Assembly (NCBI GenBank): GCA_020059485.1
Contig: JAGVCA010000048.1
Location: forward strand, 1-64,000
From: Anaerolineales bacterium
GTDB taxonomy: Bacteria; Chloroflexota; Anaerolineae; Anaerolineales; UBA11579
Length of the DNA: 64,000 nt
Direction of reading: 5' to 3'
The notes beneath the pieces were generated by a model, which was not told the origin of the DNA, searched no databases, and saw nothing but the letters and a program-made list of their open reading frames with translations. Made by a program: the position numbers and the translations under genes. Shown piece after piece: positions 36,969 through 47,475 of the stretch (positions are counted from its first letter, which is position 1; the number at the start of each line of letters is the position of its first letter).

Positions 36969-37958
36969 TCAGGCTGGACTGCGTACCAAACGGGCCGGGC
37001 CGCCGGGCTGGGCGGTCAGGACATCGATTACCCCCGGGATTTTACGCAGGTCAGCCTCCACCCTCTCGGCGCTGCCAGCCTCGCAGATCACATGGATATT
37101 CGGACCCGCATCGATGGTGTAACACACCGGTGTCCCGAGGGCTCGCCAGCGCTGCACGGCGTGCATCACAGCCATGGTGGCCGGCAGCCAGTACAGCAGT
37201 GCAGGGGTAGAGGTTTGCATGACAGCATGCATCAAATTCGAGTCGGCTTCCACGATGGCGGCAAAGGCCTCAAAGTCGCGGGCCAGCAGAGCGCGGCGGC
37301 AAATCTCAATGCGGCGGGGTGTATCCTCCACCCGGGCTGCCTGTAACGGGCTGGTATCGGCCAGACTGTGCCCGCTGGTGGATCCGGTGACCTTATGCTC
37401 TCGGCTGACAATCGCAACGCAGTCCACCAGTTCCCAGTGATCGGGGGGAGCGATGGAGAAGGCGTAAGAGGAGAGATGGGTTGTGCCTGGTTTCCATTCC
37501 ACAAATCCCCCGGGCACAGAACGGCAGGCTGAACCTGATCCGGTGCGCGCGAGCATCGAGAGCTCCTGCTCGGAGAGGGTCAGTCCAGCGGCAGCGGCAG
37601 CGGCCAAGGCCAGCGCGGAGAAAGCCGAAGCTGAGGAGGCGATCCCGGACCCGGTCGGGAAATTGTTTTCGCTGACAACTTCTGCCGAAAGATCGATCGA
37701 AGCCATCCGGCGAACGCGCTCAAGCAGATCAGACACGCGCGACAGTTGCGCCCCGATCAGGGTCCGGCCGTTCAGATTGAGGGTGTCAGAACGTAGGTCG
37801 GGGGTGAAATGTACGGTGGTGTGAGTGACCAGCCTATCCAGATTCATGGAGATGGAGCCATTTGCCGGCAGCCGCAGCTGGGGATTGCTGTTGCCCCAAT
37901 ATTTGATGAATGCGATGTTGGCACAACTGACTGCGGTTGCTTTCCCGATTGACATCAT
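36969..37958 (-). CDS. mvaD: Diphosphomevalonate or phosphomevalonate decarboxylase (GHMP family)
   Basis: SCANIAFIKYWGNSNPQLRLPANGSISMNL; FPTGSGIASSASAFSALALA. Confidence 0.85.
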   Translation of the reverse strand: MMSIGKATAVSCANIAFIKYWGNSNPQLRLPANGSISMNLDRLVTHTTVHFTPDLRSDTLNLNGRTLIGAQLSRVSDLLERVRRMASIDLSAEVVSENNFPTGSGIASSASAFSALALAAAAAAGLTLSEQELSMLARTGSGSACRSVPGGFVEWKPGTTHLSSYAFSIAPPDHWELVDCVAIVSREHKVTGSTSGHSLADTSPLQAARVEDTPRRIEICRRALLARDFEAFAAIVEADSNLMHAVMQTSTPALLYWLPATMAVMHAVQRWRALGTPVCYTIDAGPNIHVICEAGSAERVEADLRKIPGVIDVLTAQPGGPARLVRSPA

Positions 37959-38174
37959 TCAGACACCACCTTTCTCAAAACCAAGCGCTAGTGTACCACG
38001 CAGCACCGGCTGGTCAATGATGCGTCTATGACGAAACATCAGCCGGTTTGTGGGTCTGAACTGACCCGCCGAGGATGACCGTTATCAAGTACAATACACC
38101 CCGGATTGCAGGATCGTCGGCAATCGCAGCAGTGATCTTATCCACACTCGTACTAATTTCATAATGGAGGGAGC

Positions 38175-39548
38175 ATGACTACAGAAACTGTGTTGGTCAA
38201 CGACAAGCGAGAGATCTTTGGCTGGGCAATGTACGACTGGGCAAACTCTGCCTTCAGCACCACGGTTGGCACCGTATTCCTGGGTCCGTATGTAGCCAGC
38301 CTGGCCCGGATTGCCGCTGAGGCAGCCGGGACAGCCAATGTTACCCTGCTGGGTATTCAGATCGCGCCGGATTCATTTCTGCCGTATTGTATTTCCTTCT
38401 CGGTTGGTTTGCAGGTACTGTTTCTGCCGATCCTGGGAGCGATCGCCGATTATTCCAACCTGCGGAAACCGATGATGCGGCTGTTCGCCACTATCGGCGC
38501 AATGGCGACGATCCTGATGTTTTTGGTGGCGGGCGACCTGTGGTGGTTGGGCGGTTTGCTGTTCATCCTCGCCAACCTGTCTTTTGGGGCGGCAATCGTG
38601 TTCTACAATGCTTACCTGCCGGATATTGCCAGCGAAGACCAGCGCGACCGGGTTTCCTCCTACGGCTGGGCGATGGGTTACCTGGGTGGCGGCCTGCTGC
38701 TGGCGTTGAACCTGGCTTTCTTTTTATTTAGCGATACGCTTGGTGTACCGACTGACCTGGCCGTCCGGATTAATTTGGCCTCTGCAGGTATCTGGTGGTT
38801 GGGATTTTCCTTTATTACCTGGGGCAGACTGCGCGCCCGGCGGGCTTCCAGAGAACTCCCGCCGAAAGAAACCTATATCAGTATTGGTTTCAAACAGCTC
38901 CGGAAGACATTGGGCGAGATCCGAAATTTTCCTGAAACCCTGAAATTTCTGCTGGCGTATTTCCTCTACAATGACGGCATCCAGACTGTGATCGCGGTCT
39001 CGGCCACCTTTGCTGCCGCGCCGTTGATCCAGGGCGGGTTGGAACTCGGTCAGGATACGCTGACTGCGGTGATCCTGATGATCCAGTTCGTGGCTTTTGG
39101 CGGCGCGCTGCTGTGGGGCCGGCTGGCCACATGGATCGGGGCCAAGCAATCTGTGATCGTCAGCCTCGTGATCTGGTCTGGCGTGGTGATCTATGCCTAT
39201 GGCGGGCTGCAAAGTGATAATGTGACACTCGAATTTATCGTGTTGGGCATTTTCATTGCCCTGGTGATGGGCGGTTCCCAGGCGATCAGCCGCAGTTTGT
39301 TTGCCCAGATGATCCCGAAGGGCAAGGAAGCCGAGTATTATTCCTTCTACGAGGTCAGCGAGCGGGGGACTTCTTGGATCGGGCCGCTGGTGTTTGGCCT
39401 GGCCAACCAGGTCTTTGGCAGTCTGCGCTATGGCATCCTGTCGCTGATCTTCTTCTTCGTGGTCGGGTTGATCGTGCTGCCATTTGTGAATGTGGACAAG
39501 GCGATCGCGGATGTGAAGGCGCACGATGCAGCCAAAGCGATCAATTAA
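38175..39548 (+). CDS. MFS transporter, UMF1 (Atg22-like) family
   Basis: FGWAMYDWANSAFSTTVGTVFLGPY. Confidence 0.9.
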   Translation: MTTETVLVNDKREIFGWAMYDWANSAFSTTVGTVFLGPYVASLARIAAEAAGTANVTLLGIQIAPDSFLPYCISFSVGLQVLFLPILGAIADYSNLRKPMMRLFATIGAMATILMFLVAGDLWWLGGLLFILANLSFGAAIVFYNAYLPDIASEDQRDRVSSYGWAMGYLGGGLLLALNLAFFLFSDTLGVPTDLAVRINLASAGIWWLGFSFITWGRLRARRASRELPPKETYISIGFKQLRKTLGEIRNFPETLKFLLAYFLYNDGIQTVIAVSATFAAAPLIQGGLELGQDTLTAVILMIQFVAFGGALLWGRLATWIGAKQSVIVSLVIWSGVVIYAYGGLQSDNVTLEFIVLGIFIALVMGGSQAISRSLFAQMIPKGKEAEYYSFYEVSERGTSWIGPLVFGLANQVFGSLRYGILSLIFFFVVGLIVLPFVNVDKAIADVKAHDAAKAIN

Positions 39549-39690
39549 GTAGCGGATCAGTAAAATATCACCCCTATTTGATGATGCAAGAGGTGGTATC
39601 CGGCTTAACAAAGCAGTATCGGCTGCGGAAGGTGCAAACGCCAGGCCAATCGGTTATAATTGAGAAAATCACGCCCTCAAAGGAAAAGAT

Positions 39691-40143
39691 ATGGACGTCA
39701 AAGACACACTGAAATCGATCGAACTTTTCAACGGTCTGACCGAGGAGCAGTTCGAGATGATGTTGCCAAACGCCGAAGTCGTGAGTGTGCCGAAAGACCA
39801 AAACCTGTTCGCCGTCGGACAGGAGGCCAGCGACATCTACGTATTGTTGGAGGGTAAGCTCAGCATCCAGGTCAAACTCAGTTCACGGCCGGAAACGGTC
39901 GGGATCGTGGTGCTGCAGAACCGGGGTCAGCTGGTCGGCTGGTCCGGCCTGATGGGCAGTTCACACTATACGGCAGCTGGGATGTGCCTGGAAGCGAGCA
40001 AATTGCTTAGAGTGAACGGTAAAGCCTTGATGGAGGTCCTGGAGTCAAACCCGTGCACCGGTTTCCTGGTGATGCGGGAGATCTCCAAAGTGATCAGCAA
40101 CCGGATCAGGAATCTGCAAAGCGTGGTGCTCAAAACCATCTGA
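39691..40143 (+). CDS. Cyclic nucleotide-binding-domain protein
   Basis: LFNGLTEEQFEMMLPNAEVVSVPKDQNLFAVGQEASDIYVLLEGKLSI. Confidence 0.85.
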   Translation: MDVKDTLKSIELFNGLTEEQFEMMLPNAEVVSVPKDQNLFAVGQEASDIYVLLEGKLSIQVKLSSRPETVGIVVLQNRGQLVGWSGLMGSSHYTAAGMCLEASKLLRVNGKALMEVLESNPCTGFLVMREISKVISNRIRNLQSVVLKTI

Positions 40144-40153
40144 GGTAAAAATA

Positions 40154-40179
40154 CGAGAGCGGCCAGATGGCCGCTCTCG
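40154..40179. terminator. Bidirectional hairpin between convergent genes
   Basis: CGAGAGCGGCC-AGAT-GGCCGCTCTCG. Confidence 0.7.
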
Positions 40180-40198
40180 CTGATTCTAGGACTTTTCT

Positions 40199-43100
40199 CT
40201 ATTCCACGATCACGATATCACTGGCGCTGCGGCCAAATACCTCGGGGGAATACATCTCTTCGGCTTTGGCGGGCGGCACAACAAAAGTGCCGGGGATCGT
40301 GGCGCGGGTTTCGTAAGTGTATTCGTACACGCCATCCCACAGCAGTGTGGTGAAGGCCTCCACCCGGTCGTCGCGCAGGTTCTGGTGTTCGTACCACGGC
40401 CACCACCACCACCAGTAGTTGGATTCGCGCGGGGTAGCGTCTGGCGGGACGGTCTCCGAGACCGCCAGGGCGGGATTAATGACCTCCAGACCGGCGGGCA
40501 GATGGTCAACCAGAGCGACATGATAGCGGCGGTTATCAGCTACCATCGTTACCCGGACACGGACACGCGCCCCGGCCTTGATGTGCCAGACGCCATCCTC
40601 ATCCTGGTAGACATCCTCGGGATCGTCCACAGCTTCATATTCCCGCTGAACAACAAACCCCATATCGAGAGCATCCAGCTTGAGATCGACCGGGGCGTAG
40701 CGCAAGCCGAGGCGGTAGTACAGGCGGCCCTGGCCATCCTTCTGCAGGATGATGTCCTGGTCTTCTCCTTCTGTAAAGGAATCGAGCAGAAAGCCCATCG
40801 GGATGTCGAGTTGGTAGCTGTCGGTGTTGTAGCCCACAAAGGTGCTCGAGCCGACGTAATCCTCTCCCAACCACATGCGGGCGACGAAGTTCGGTTCAAC
40901 ATTCTCGAAGGTGTTGAAGTACTTGTTCAGGGCCAGCAGGACGAAGACATTCTCCTGGGTGTTGCCCCAATGACCTTTGGTGCGGTGCGCCAGTAACCCG
41001 GTAACCAGTTTCGGGATCAGGTCGCTTTCGGGGTTGTCGGAGATCAAGGCATCCAGCAGAACAGCATCGGTACGGCGGTTGCTGTGCAGCAGCACGTAGG
41101 CATCGTCGCCGTAACCGGTGGTGAAGTTGGCGGCGCCGGCTGTCTCGACCACCTGGTTGTTGACATGGCGGCGGATGCGTTCAAGCTGCACGTCGTAGCC
41201 CTCGTAACGGGTCAGTACCTGCCAGATCCAGGCCAGGCCTTCCAGAGAGATCTCTTCGACGCCGGCGTCGTCCAGCAAGGCATTCGCTTTGACCGGATCG
41301 GGGTCGTCCATCAGCAAGCGGACGTACAGCGCATAAGCCGAGATGGTCTGTTTGATCTCCTCGCTGTACCAGGAGGGGTAGAATTCCTCGATATACTGCA
41401 GGTAACCGAGCGTGTTGATCCACATTTCATCCGGCACCTCATACCCCATCTGACGGGCTTGCTGCAAGGCGTACGCGACGTGGACGGTGTTGAACGGGAT
41501 CGACTCCTGGCCGCGCCGCCAGTACGGGAAGCCGCCATCCCAGTTTTGTAGTTTGGCCAATTCGGCGATGTCCCGGTTGACGGCTTCATCCAGGTCTTCC
41601 GGCGAGGGCAAGCCCTCGGCCTCGAAGGCTTCCAGCACATCTCGCAGGGCGGCAATCGCCAGGATGCGGGAAGCGAGCTGCTCCGAGCAAGTGTAGGGAT
41701 AGGAGACCAGGTACAGCACGGCATCGGTCAGCGCCTGCAGGGCGGTGGAGGAGGTGGTGATCTCCAGGCCGCCGTAGATCGGGATGACGCCGGCCGGAGC
41801 AGCCAATGGCTGCAGCACAGCCCCTTCATCCACTACGCCATAGGTGGCAAAGGCTTCTGTGGTGGCTGGCGTGTACACCGGTAGAGAAATCTGAGCGGCA
41901 TCGACAAACTCTCCGGAGACGGCGGCAAACTGCATCCGAGCGGTGCCGGCGGTGTCTGTCGTCCCGGGAAAGCGGACTTCGACCCGGTCGTTGGCCGGGA
42001 CGGTCACCTGGAAGCCAGGCAGATCGCCAAGCGCCAGGTTGGCAGCCTGCGCAACGACCTCAACTGTCAGGTCTTCGTCGGTCTGGTTCTGCAGGACCAC
42101 CGGCATCTCAAACTGGTCGCCAAAGTTCAGGAACCGTGAGGTGGAGGGGCGGAGCATCAGCGGCAGGCGGGCGGTCAGGCTGGTCTCGCCGGTGCCGAAC
42201 TGTTTGCCGCCATTGTCCACCGCCACCACCATGATCCGGTAGCGGGTGAGGTTATCCGGCAGGCTAACCCGGATTGAGGCGGTGCCATCAGCTCCGGTGA
42301 CTACCTCAGGGGCGAACAGGGCTAAGGGGTTGAAATCTGTCCGCAGTTGGATTGGCGGCTGAGGGCTGCCAGCGCCATCCCCGGCGTCCAGATCCGCACC
42401 GCCGAAGCCCGGTTCCGCGGCAGGGGCTTCCATTTCCATCATCGCTTCTTCGGCAACATCATCCATAACGGTTTGGGTCGCCAGGGCGCGGGTGGCGGCA
42501 TCTTTGGTCTCGCTGGCCAGGATTTCGGGATCTACCAGGACAATGCTGCTGCGGCTGTAACTGGAGGATAGCCCGGAGGACCGCAGGTAGTAGAAGACTG
42601 ACAGCGGATCGACCAGCTGGTATCCGGTCAATGACAGAATGGCTTCATCGACAACCACCACGGCCAGTTCAGCATCCGGGACAGGCTGTCCGTCCGCATC
42701 GCGCAGGGTAATATCGAGCATGGTCGATTCTCCGGGCGCAAGGGCGGTCTGCCGAGGTGTGACTTCCATCTCCAGGGTGCGGCCGAGCGGCGGGATGTTC
42801 AGGGTCAGGACGCCGGCAGCAAAGGCAGGCCGCAGGGGGGCGTCTTCGACCACCTGACCGAGTTCGTCAGTGCGCGGGGTCGCCCCGACCAGATCGACCT
42901 GGATGTTCAGATTGGGGTAGTGGGTTTCGGTGATCGGGATCAGCAAGGTGGTGCTGGATTCCTCAATCGTGAAGCGTTCGGTGTACAGGATGCCGTTGCG
43001 CGTTACTGTCAGCAGGCCTTCAGCCGGGCTGAAGGGGGACTGGACCAGGATGCGGGCGGTATCGCCCGGCTGGTAGTTTTCCTTGTCAGGGATCAAGTTG

Positions 43101-46100
43101 GCTTGTTCCTGTTCGACCCGGCGGGCAGGCGGCAGTTCGCCGCCGCTGACCCAGCGGTCCATCTGGGTTTGATTCTCGCGGCCGAGGTCATCCGTGACGG
43201 TGGCGGTCAACTGGTACTTGCCGCCGAGCGGGGTTTCAAAGATGCAGCGGACCGGTTCGGCCTCGGAGGTTACCAGGCATTCCTGGATCTCCACCGGCAC
43301 TTCCTGCCATTGGCCTTGCTGGAACTTCCATTCCATCCGGGCAGCCTGAACGGTGATTGGCCGGTCAGGAACCGCGGTGCCATCCAGATCGGTGACGATC
43401 AGATCGAGCTGGATCGGTGTGCCGCGGTCGACGTAGTAGTTTTCAGTCCGCATGCCGACATACAGGTCGGCGGGATGGACCAGCAGACTGGTGCTGCCAG
43501 CCCAGGTCTGGCGGTTGACATCCTGCACGGCGGCTTCAGCGGTGACCGAATACGGTCTCGGTTCGCCGCTGTTTTGGAAGGTCATCTGCAGGTAGTGGTT
43601 GCCGGTCGCGTCTGTGAGGCCGGCGAAGGACTGGTAAGCATAGCTTTCTTCAAAGTTGGGCCAATAGAAGTCTGATTCGTAAAGGCTAAAGTTGTGCCAC
43701 CACGGGACCCAGAATCCAAAGGTGAACCCGGGCCAGTTGGGTGGGGTGTAGTTGGTCGGAGTGTGGGTCACAAACCAGTTGGTCTCGGCATTCGGCAGCG
43801 GCCCGCCGGCATAGTACGCGGCTTCGACCGCAACAACCGCTTCACTATCGACGAAGTACGGACCGGTGGTCTCGTTGCGGGCGATGACCTCAAACTCGGG
43901 GCGGCGGAATTCCTGGATCTGGAAGCTATGATAGTGCGTGCTACCGCTGATCCCGCTGAGGCTGCCGCTGGCGGTGAGGTAGATATTGGCGTACCCGAGA
44001 TTGACGTTCTCAGGGATCGTGAAATTGAAATCGAAGCCACCGAGAGCATTGACTTCGGTGGTGCCGCTGGTGATCTCATTACCGAGCGGGTCGCTGATCG
44101 AGTAGTTTACGCTCTCGACGCGTTCACCGGCCAATTCGACATCGCCTTCCGGCTCGTTATTGATCACGCGCATCCAGCCTTTGACGTGAACTTCTTCGGC
44201 CGGGCGATACATGGCGCGGTCGTCGAAGACATACCACACCAGATCGGTGCTGAGGGCATACGGCCGCCATTCGTCCGAACCCCAGATGTAGGTCGAACGG
44301 GGCAGCAAGGCGGTATCTTCACCCTGGGTTGCTACCAGGTATTGGACATTGCCGCGTAATGGAAGCCGGGCAACGCCGTCATCCCCGGTGGTGCCTTCCA
44401 GGATGGGGGTGTTGGCTGATATCGAGACACCTGAGAGCGGCTGGCCGTCCTGCAGGGCTGTAGTCCAGATGACCAGTTCATCGTTATCGGCGAAAGCATC
44501 CAATCCGATCTGGGTGATCTGCACCCACACATTGACCTGCTCCCAATAGCGGTCTTCCTCAAAAAAGCCCTTCGGTGGGCGAACCTTGACGAAGAAGTGG
44601 CCGTACTGGCCGTCCGTAACCCGGCTGAGGTCGATGGGGACTTCTGTCAGGGTATTGTCTGCGGCCTCCACCTGGACGCGTTCGTCGAGGACCAGCGTGC
44701 CGGGAGGAGAGACCGGCTGGTCGGTGCGGTAGTAGTCCTGGACATAGGTCAGAAAGTCTTCCCAATCTGAAGGTTCGACCGCATAGATCTGAACATCCAG
44801 GCTGGTGTAGTTAATCGTGTAGAGGGAGAGGACCGGTTTGGTGGAGGATGGGTCGAGCGTGACGAAGGATTGCTCGGGACCAAACAGCACCGGTTCGGCT
44901 TTACCGATCTTGTAGGTCAGCTTTTCTTCGCGGCCCAGTTGTTGCCCAAAGATGTCGGTGATGGCGCTTTCAACCGTAACGCGGTATGTGGTGTTGCCAG
45001 CAGTTGCGCCGCGGATGGTCAGGGTATTGCCGCTGATCGAAACGTTGGCACCTGGTAGGGCAGGATCAATGGTGATCATGTCCCCTGTGTACAGGTCGGC
45101 ATCCAACGGGTTGTTGAACTGGATATACAGCGGGGAGAGCGGGTAGCACAGGTCGTTATCAGAATACCACGAGCAGCCATGACTAACGATATCCAGCGGC
45201 GGGTAGGTAAAAAAGTTTATAAATTGCGGGAAGAAGGTCGTGAGTGGGCCTTCAGCGGAAGGCATCCCGGCATCGATTTTGATGGTAACGTCGGCATCAC
45301 GCGGCAGAGGTTCATCGGCCTGCAAGACCAGCCAGCGGCCTTCGGGAGTGGATTCGATCAGGTTGGGGATGGTCTCATCCTCAGCGTAATCGGCTGGTTC
45401 AACGAGCGATAGGTCGACTTCTTTGCCATCAGCAGTGGCGGTGATGAAGGGCAGGACAGCAGCGGAGTCGATGCGCTGATCGAAAGCTAAAAAGATGAAC
45501 GGTTCCAGACCCTGCGGGCCGGATGTGGGCCAGGAATTGGTCAGGGAGGGCGGCGGGGTGCGGAACTGCCAGGTGACGGTCTCGGCCAGTGCCTCGCCGG
45601 TGAGCGATAAGGTGCCAGACGGAATTGTGACCGTGTACTCGGTGGCCATCGGCAGGCGGTCGATCAGGTCGGAATCAAAGTTAAACCGCAGTGTGCGGGT
45701 GCCGACCCAGGTCCAGGTACCGGGGATCTCGGGTGATATCTGGACAGGGATTTCAATCTCAGCCAGCTGGGCTAAGGTGGCAAGCGGGACCATTGGCTGA
45801 TTGAAGGTGATATTGATGGTCGGGGCGATCGGGACATCCCCTTCCGGGGCGAAACGGAGCACTTCCAGTGGGCCATACTCGACTTCACCAGGAGAAAGCT
45901 CTTCCGGGTCGACCGGGAAGGGCTGGTCGATGATCTGGCCAGGGCGCGGCGGTGGGATCGGATCGCCAGGCAAATTAAAATCGACCTGGTCGCTGACTTC
46001 CGCTTGCAGGGCAGGCAGGCGAGCCAGAATGGTTTCGATCTGTTCTGCAGTCAGTGGTGTGGTAACCGCCTGGGGAATTGGTTCCGGGTGGTCCTCCTGG

Positions 46101-46360
46101 GCGGAACCATCGGTGAGGATGATGGTGAAAGGCTGGTCACCTTCGTCCTCGCCGCCGCCAATGCCGTCATCAACATCCACACTTGTGACGGTGCCATCTC
46201 CGGGGTCGGAAACGAGCGGGGGATTGGCGTCCGGTCCCCCTGATCCGCCCGGTGTGCGCAGGATGAAGAAATAGACCGCAAGCGCGGCAAGCGCCAGCAA
46301 CACTATGCCGGCTAGGATGAACAGCAGTCCGCTACGATTGTTAGCTGGTTCCATGAGCAT
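40199..46360 (-). CDS. Bacterial alpha-2-macroglobulin family protein with thioester
   Basis: about 2050 aa; MG domains; SYPYTCSEQLASRILAIAAL thioester CxEQ. Confidence 0.92.
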   Translation of the reverse strand: MLMEPANNRSGLLFILAGIVLLALAALAVYFFILRTPGGSGGPDANPPLVSDPGDGTVTSVDVDDGIGGGEDEGDQPFTIILTDGSAQEDHPEPIPQAVTTPLTAEQIETILARLPALQAEVSDQVDFNLPGDPIPPPRPGQIIDQPFPVDPEELSPGEVEYGPLEVLRFAPEGDVPIAPTINITFNQPMVPLATLAQLAEIEIPVQISPEIPGTWTWVGTRTLRFNFDSDLIDRLPMATEYTVTIPSGTLSLTGEALAETVTWQFRTPPPSLTNSWPTSGPQGLEPFIFLAFDQRIDSAAVLPFITATADGKEVDLSLVEPADYAEDETIPNLIESTPEGRWLVLQADEPLPRDADVTIKIDAGMPSAEGPLTTFFPQFINFFTYPPLDIVSHGCSWYSDNDLCYPLSPLYIQFNNPLDADLYTGDMITIDPALPGANVSISGNTLTIRGATAGNTTYRVTVESAITDIFGQQLGREEKLTYKIGKAEPVLFGPEQSFVTLDPSSTKPVLSLYTINYTSLDVQIYAVEPSDWEDFLTYVQDYYRTDQPVSPPGTLVLDERVQVEAADNTLTEVPIDLSRVTDGQYGHFFVKVRPPKGFFEEDRYWEQVNVWVQITQIGLDAFADNDELVIWTTALQDGQPLSGVSISANTPILEGTTGDDGVARLPLRGNVQYLVATQGEDTALLPRSTYIWGSDEWRPYALSTDLVWYVFDDRAMYRPAEEVHVKGWMRVINNEPEGDVELAGERVESVNYSISDPLGNEITSGTTEVNALGGFDFNFTIPENVNLGYANIYLTASGSLSGISGSTHYHSFQIQEFRRPEFEVIARNETTGPYFVDSEAVVAVEAAYYAGGPLPNAETNWFVTHTPTNYTPPNWPGFTFGFWVPWWHNFSLYESDFYWPNFEESYAYQSFAGLTDATGNHYLQMTFQNSGEPRPYSVTAEAAVQDVNRQTWAGSTSLLVHPADLYVGMRTENYYVDRGTPIQLDLIVTDLDGTAVPDRPITVQAARMEWKFQQGQWQEVPVEIQECLVTSEAEPVRCIFETPLGGKYQLTATVTDDLGRENQTQMDRWVSGGELPPARRVEQEQANLIPDKENYQPGDTARILVQSPFSPAEGLLTVTRNGILYTERFTIEESSTTLLIPITETHYPNLNIQVDLVGATPRTDELGQVVEDAPLRPAFAAGVLTLNIPPLGRTLEMEVTPRQTALAPGESTMLDITLRDADGQPVPDAELAVVVVDEAILSLTGYQLVDPLSVFYYLRSSGLSSSYSRSSIVLVDPEILASETKDAATRALATQTVMDDVAEEAMMEMEAPAAEPGFGGADLDAGDGAGSPQPPIQLRTDFNPLALFAPEVVTGADGTASIRVSLPDNLTRYRIMVVAVDNGGKQFGTGETSLTARLPLMLRPSTSRFLNFGDQFEMPVVLQNQTDEDLTVEVVAQAANLALGDLPGFQVTVPANDRVEVRFPGTTDTAGTARMQFAAVSGEFVDAAQISLPVYTPATTEAFATYGVVDEGAVLQPLAAPAGVIPIYGGLEITTSSTALQALTDAVLYLVSYPYTCSEQLASRILAIAALRDVLEAFEAEGLPSPEDLDEAVNRDIAELAKLQNWDGGFPYWRRGQESIPFNTVHVAYALQQARQMGYEVPDEMWINTLGYLQYIEEFYPSWYSEEIKQTISAYALYVRLLMDDPDPVKANALLDDAGVEEISLEGLAWIWQVLTRYEGYDVQLERIRRHVNNQVVETAGAANFTTGYGDDAYVLLHSNRRTDAVLLDALISDNPESDLIPKLVTGLLAHRTKGHWGNTQENVFVLLALNKYFNTFENVEPNFVARMWLGEDYVGSSTFVGYNTDSYQLDIPMGFLLDSFTEGEDQDIILQKDGQGRLYYRLGLRYAPVDLKLDALDMGFVVQREYEAVDDPEDVYQDEDGVWHIKAGARVRVRVTMVADNRRYHVALVDHLPAGLEVINPALAVSETVPPDATPRESNYWWWWWPWYEHQNLRDDRVEAFTTLLWDGVYEYTYETRATIPGTFVVPPAKAEEMYSPEVFGRSASDIVIVE

Positions 46361-46470
46361 TCTCCTCACGATAGTGATGGTTATCAGGCAGTAGGTATGC
46401 ATAGGACGGATAGAGCAGGGGAATAGTTCCCGCTTGCTTGTATTATAGATCAGGTTCGCTGCAGGGTTGG

Positions 46471-46498
46471 TTGACAGGCGGAGTGATTACGGTATAAT
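46471..46498 (+). promoter_or_regulatory. sigma70-type promoter of tRNA-Lys
   Basis: TTGACA-N16-TATAAT. Confidence 0.85.
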
Positions 46499-46516
46499 CA
46501 CGTTTGCTTAATTAAC

Positions 46517-46593
46517 GGCCCCATAGCTCAATTTGGCAGAGCAAGCGACTCTTAATCGTTAGGTTCCAGGTTCGAGTCCTGGTGGGGTCACCA
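46517..46593 (+). tRNA. tRNA-Lys (CTT anticodon), CCA encoded
   Basis: GGCCCCA...AGCGA-CTCTTAA-TCGTT...GGTTCGAGTCC...TGGGGTCACCA cloverleaf. Confidence 0.95.
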
Positions 46594-46610
46594 ATTTACT
46601 CTCGCAGTAG

Positions 46611-46640
46611 CCCTGGATATCCCCATTTTCAGGGTTTTTT
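46611..46640 (+). terminator. Terminator after the tRNA
   Basis: CCCTG...CAGGG-TTTTTT. Confidence 0.6.
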
Positions 46641-46815
46641 GTTTGCGCCTGGTGAACATGCACTAATTGAGCCAGCAGTGATTAAACAACAAGTGAATAA
46701 TATTCCAGATGCGGGACACTTTCGCTGTTTCTCAACCAATTCATTGACAATCAAAGATACAGATGTTAAGATTGTGGCGTATCATCTGCCATAATACACT
46801 TGAGGTGTCATAACT

Positions 46816-47412
46816 GTGAACCAAGACCGCCGGATCCGCCGGACGCAAAAATTGCTAGGTGAGGCATTAATCACCGAGGCGCTGGAAAAAGGCTATAAGA
46901 ATATCACTATCCAGGATGTCACAAAACGGGCTGATGTCGGTTACCGTACCTATTTTCGTCATTATACCGGTCTGGATGAATTGCTGGTAAGTGTCGCCCA
47001 GGATCGATTAGATCAATTTTACGAAATCCTTGACCTGCCCCTTCCCGGTGAATTGAAGGAGGATCCGGTGGAGTTTTTTTATAAGGTTGGGAACACACTC
47101 TTCCAGCACATCGCGGAAAATCTCGATGTTTTTCGGTTCTTGTTGTTGGATGACAGCTTGCATTTTGTGCTGGATCCGTTGATGGGCCGGGCCTGTCAAA
47201 AAGCCGAGATCTTATTGTCTGAACTCTCCCAGGAAAATATTCCTGCCGGTGTAGCAGCGAACCATATCGTCTCCTCAACTATCTCCCTGATGCGCTGGTG
47301 GCTGGAAAATGATCTGGGCCATTCCCCGCAAAAAATGGGTGATATTTTTACTGATTTGATCATCAAACCAACCTGGCTGGTGATGACTTTGGAAGACCAA
47401 AGGTATGGATAG
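46816..47412 (+). CDS. TetR-family transcriptional regulator
   Basis: RTQKLLGEALITEALEKGYKNITIQDVTKRADVGYRTYFRHYTGLDELL. Confidence 0.9.
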   Translation: MNQDRRIRRTQKLLGEALITEALEKGYKNITIQDVTKRADVGYRTYFRHYTGLDELLVSVAQDRLDQFYEILDLPLPGELKEDPVEFFYKVGNTLFQHIAENLDVFRFLLLDDSLHFVLDPLMGRACQKAEILLSELSQENIPAGVAANHIVSSTISLMRWWLENDLGHSPQKMGDIFTDLIIKPTWLVMTLEDQRYG

Positions 47413-47475
47413 AAAACCGTTAACCCCAAAAATTCAAAGCCTGATTTCCGAAAAGAAACTGGAATCCTGACCCTA

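Noticed and set aside
39574-39712. Small ORFs around the cNMP gene promoter
   Set aside because: Overlap the promoter and start of 39691-40143 in other frames; no coding evidence.
42920-44359. 251-aa and 221-aa plus-strand ORFs
   Set aside because: Shadow ORFs within the alpha-2-macroglobulin gene.
46582-46794. 70-aa ORF downstream of the tRNA
   Set aside because: Starts inside the tRNA 3' end and runs over the terminator; unlikely coding.
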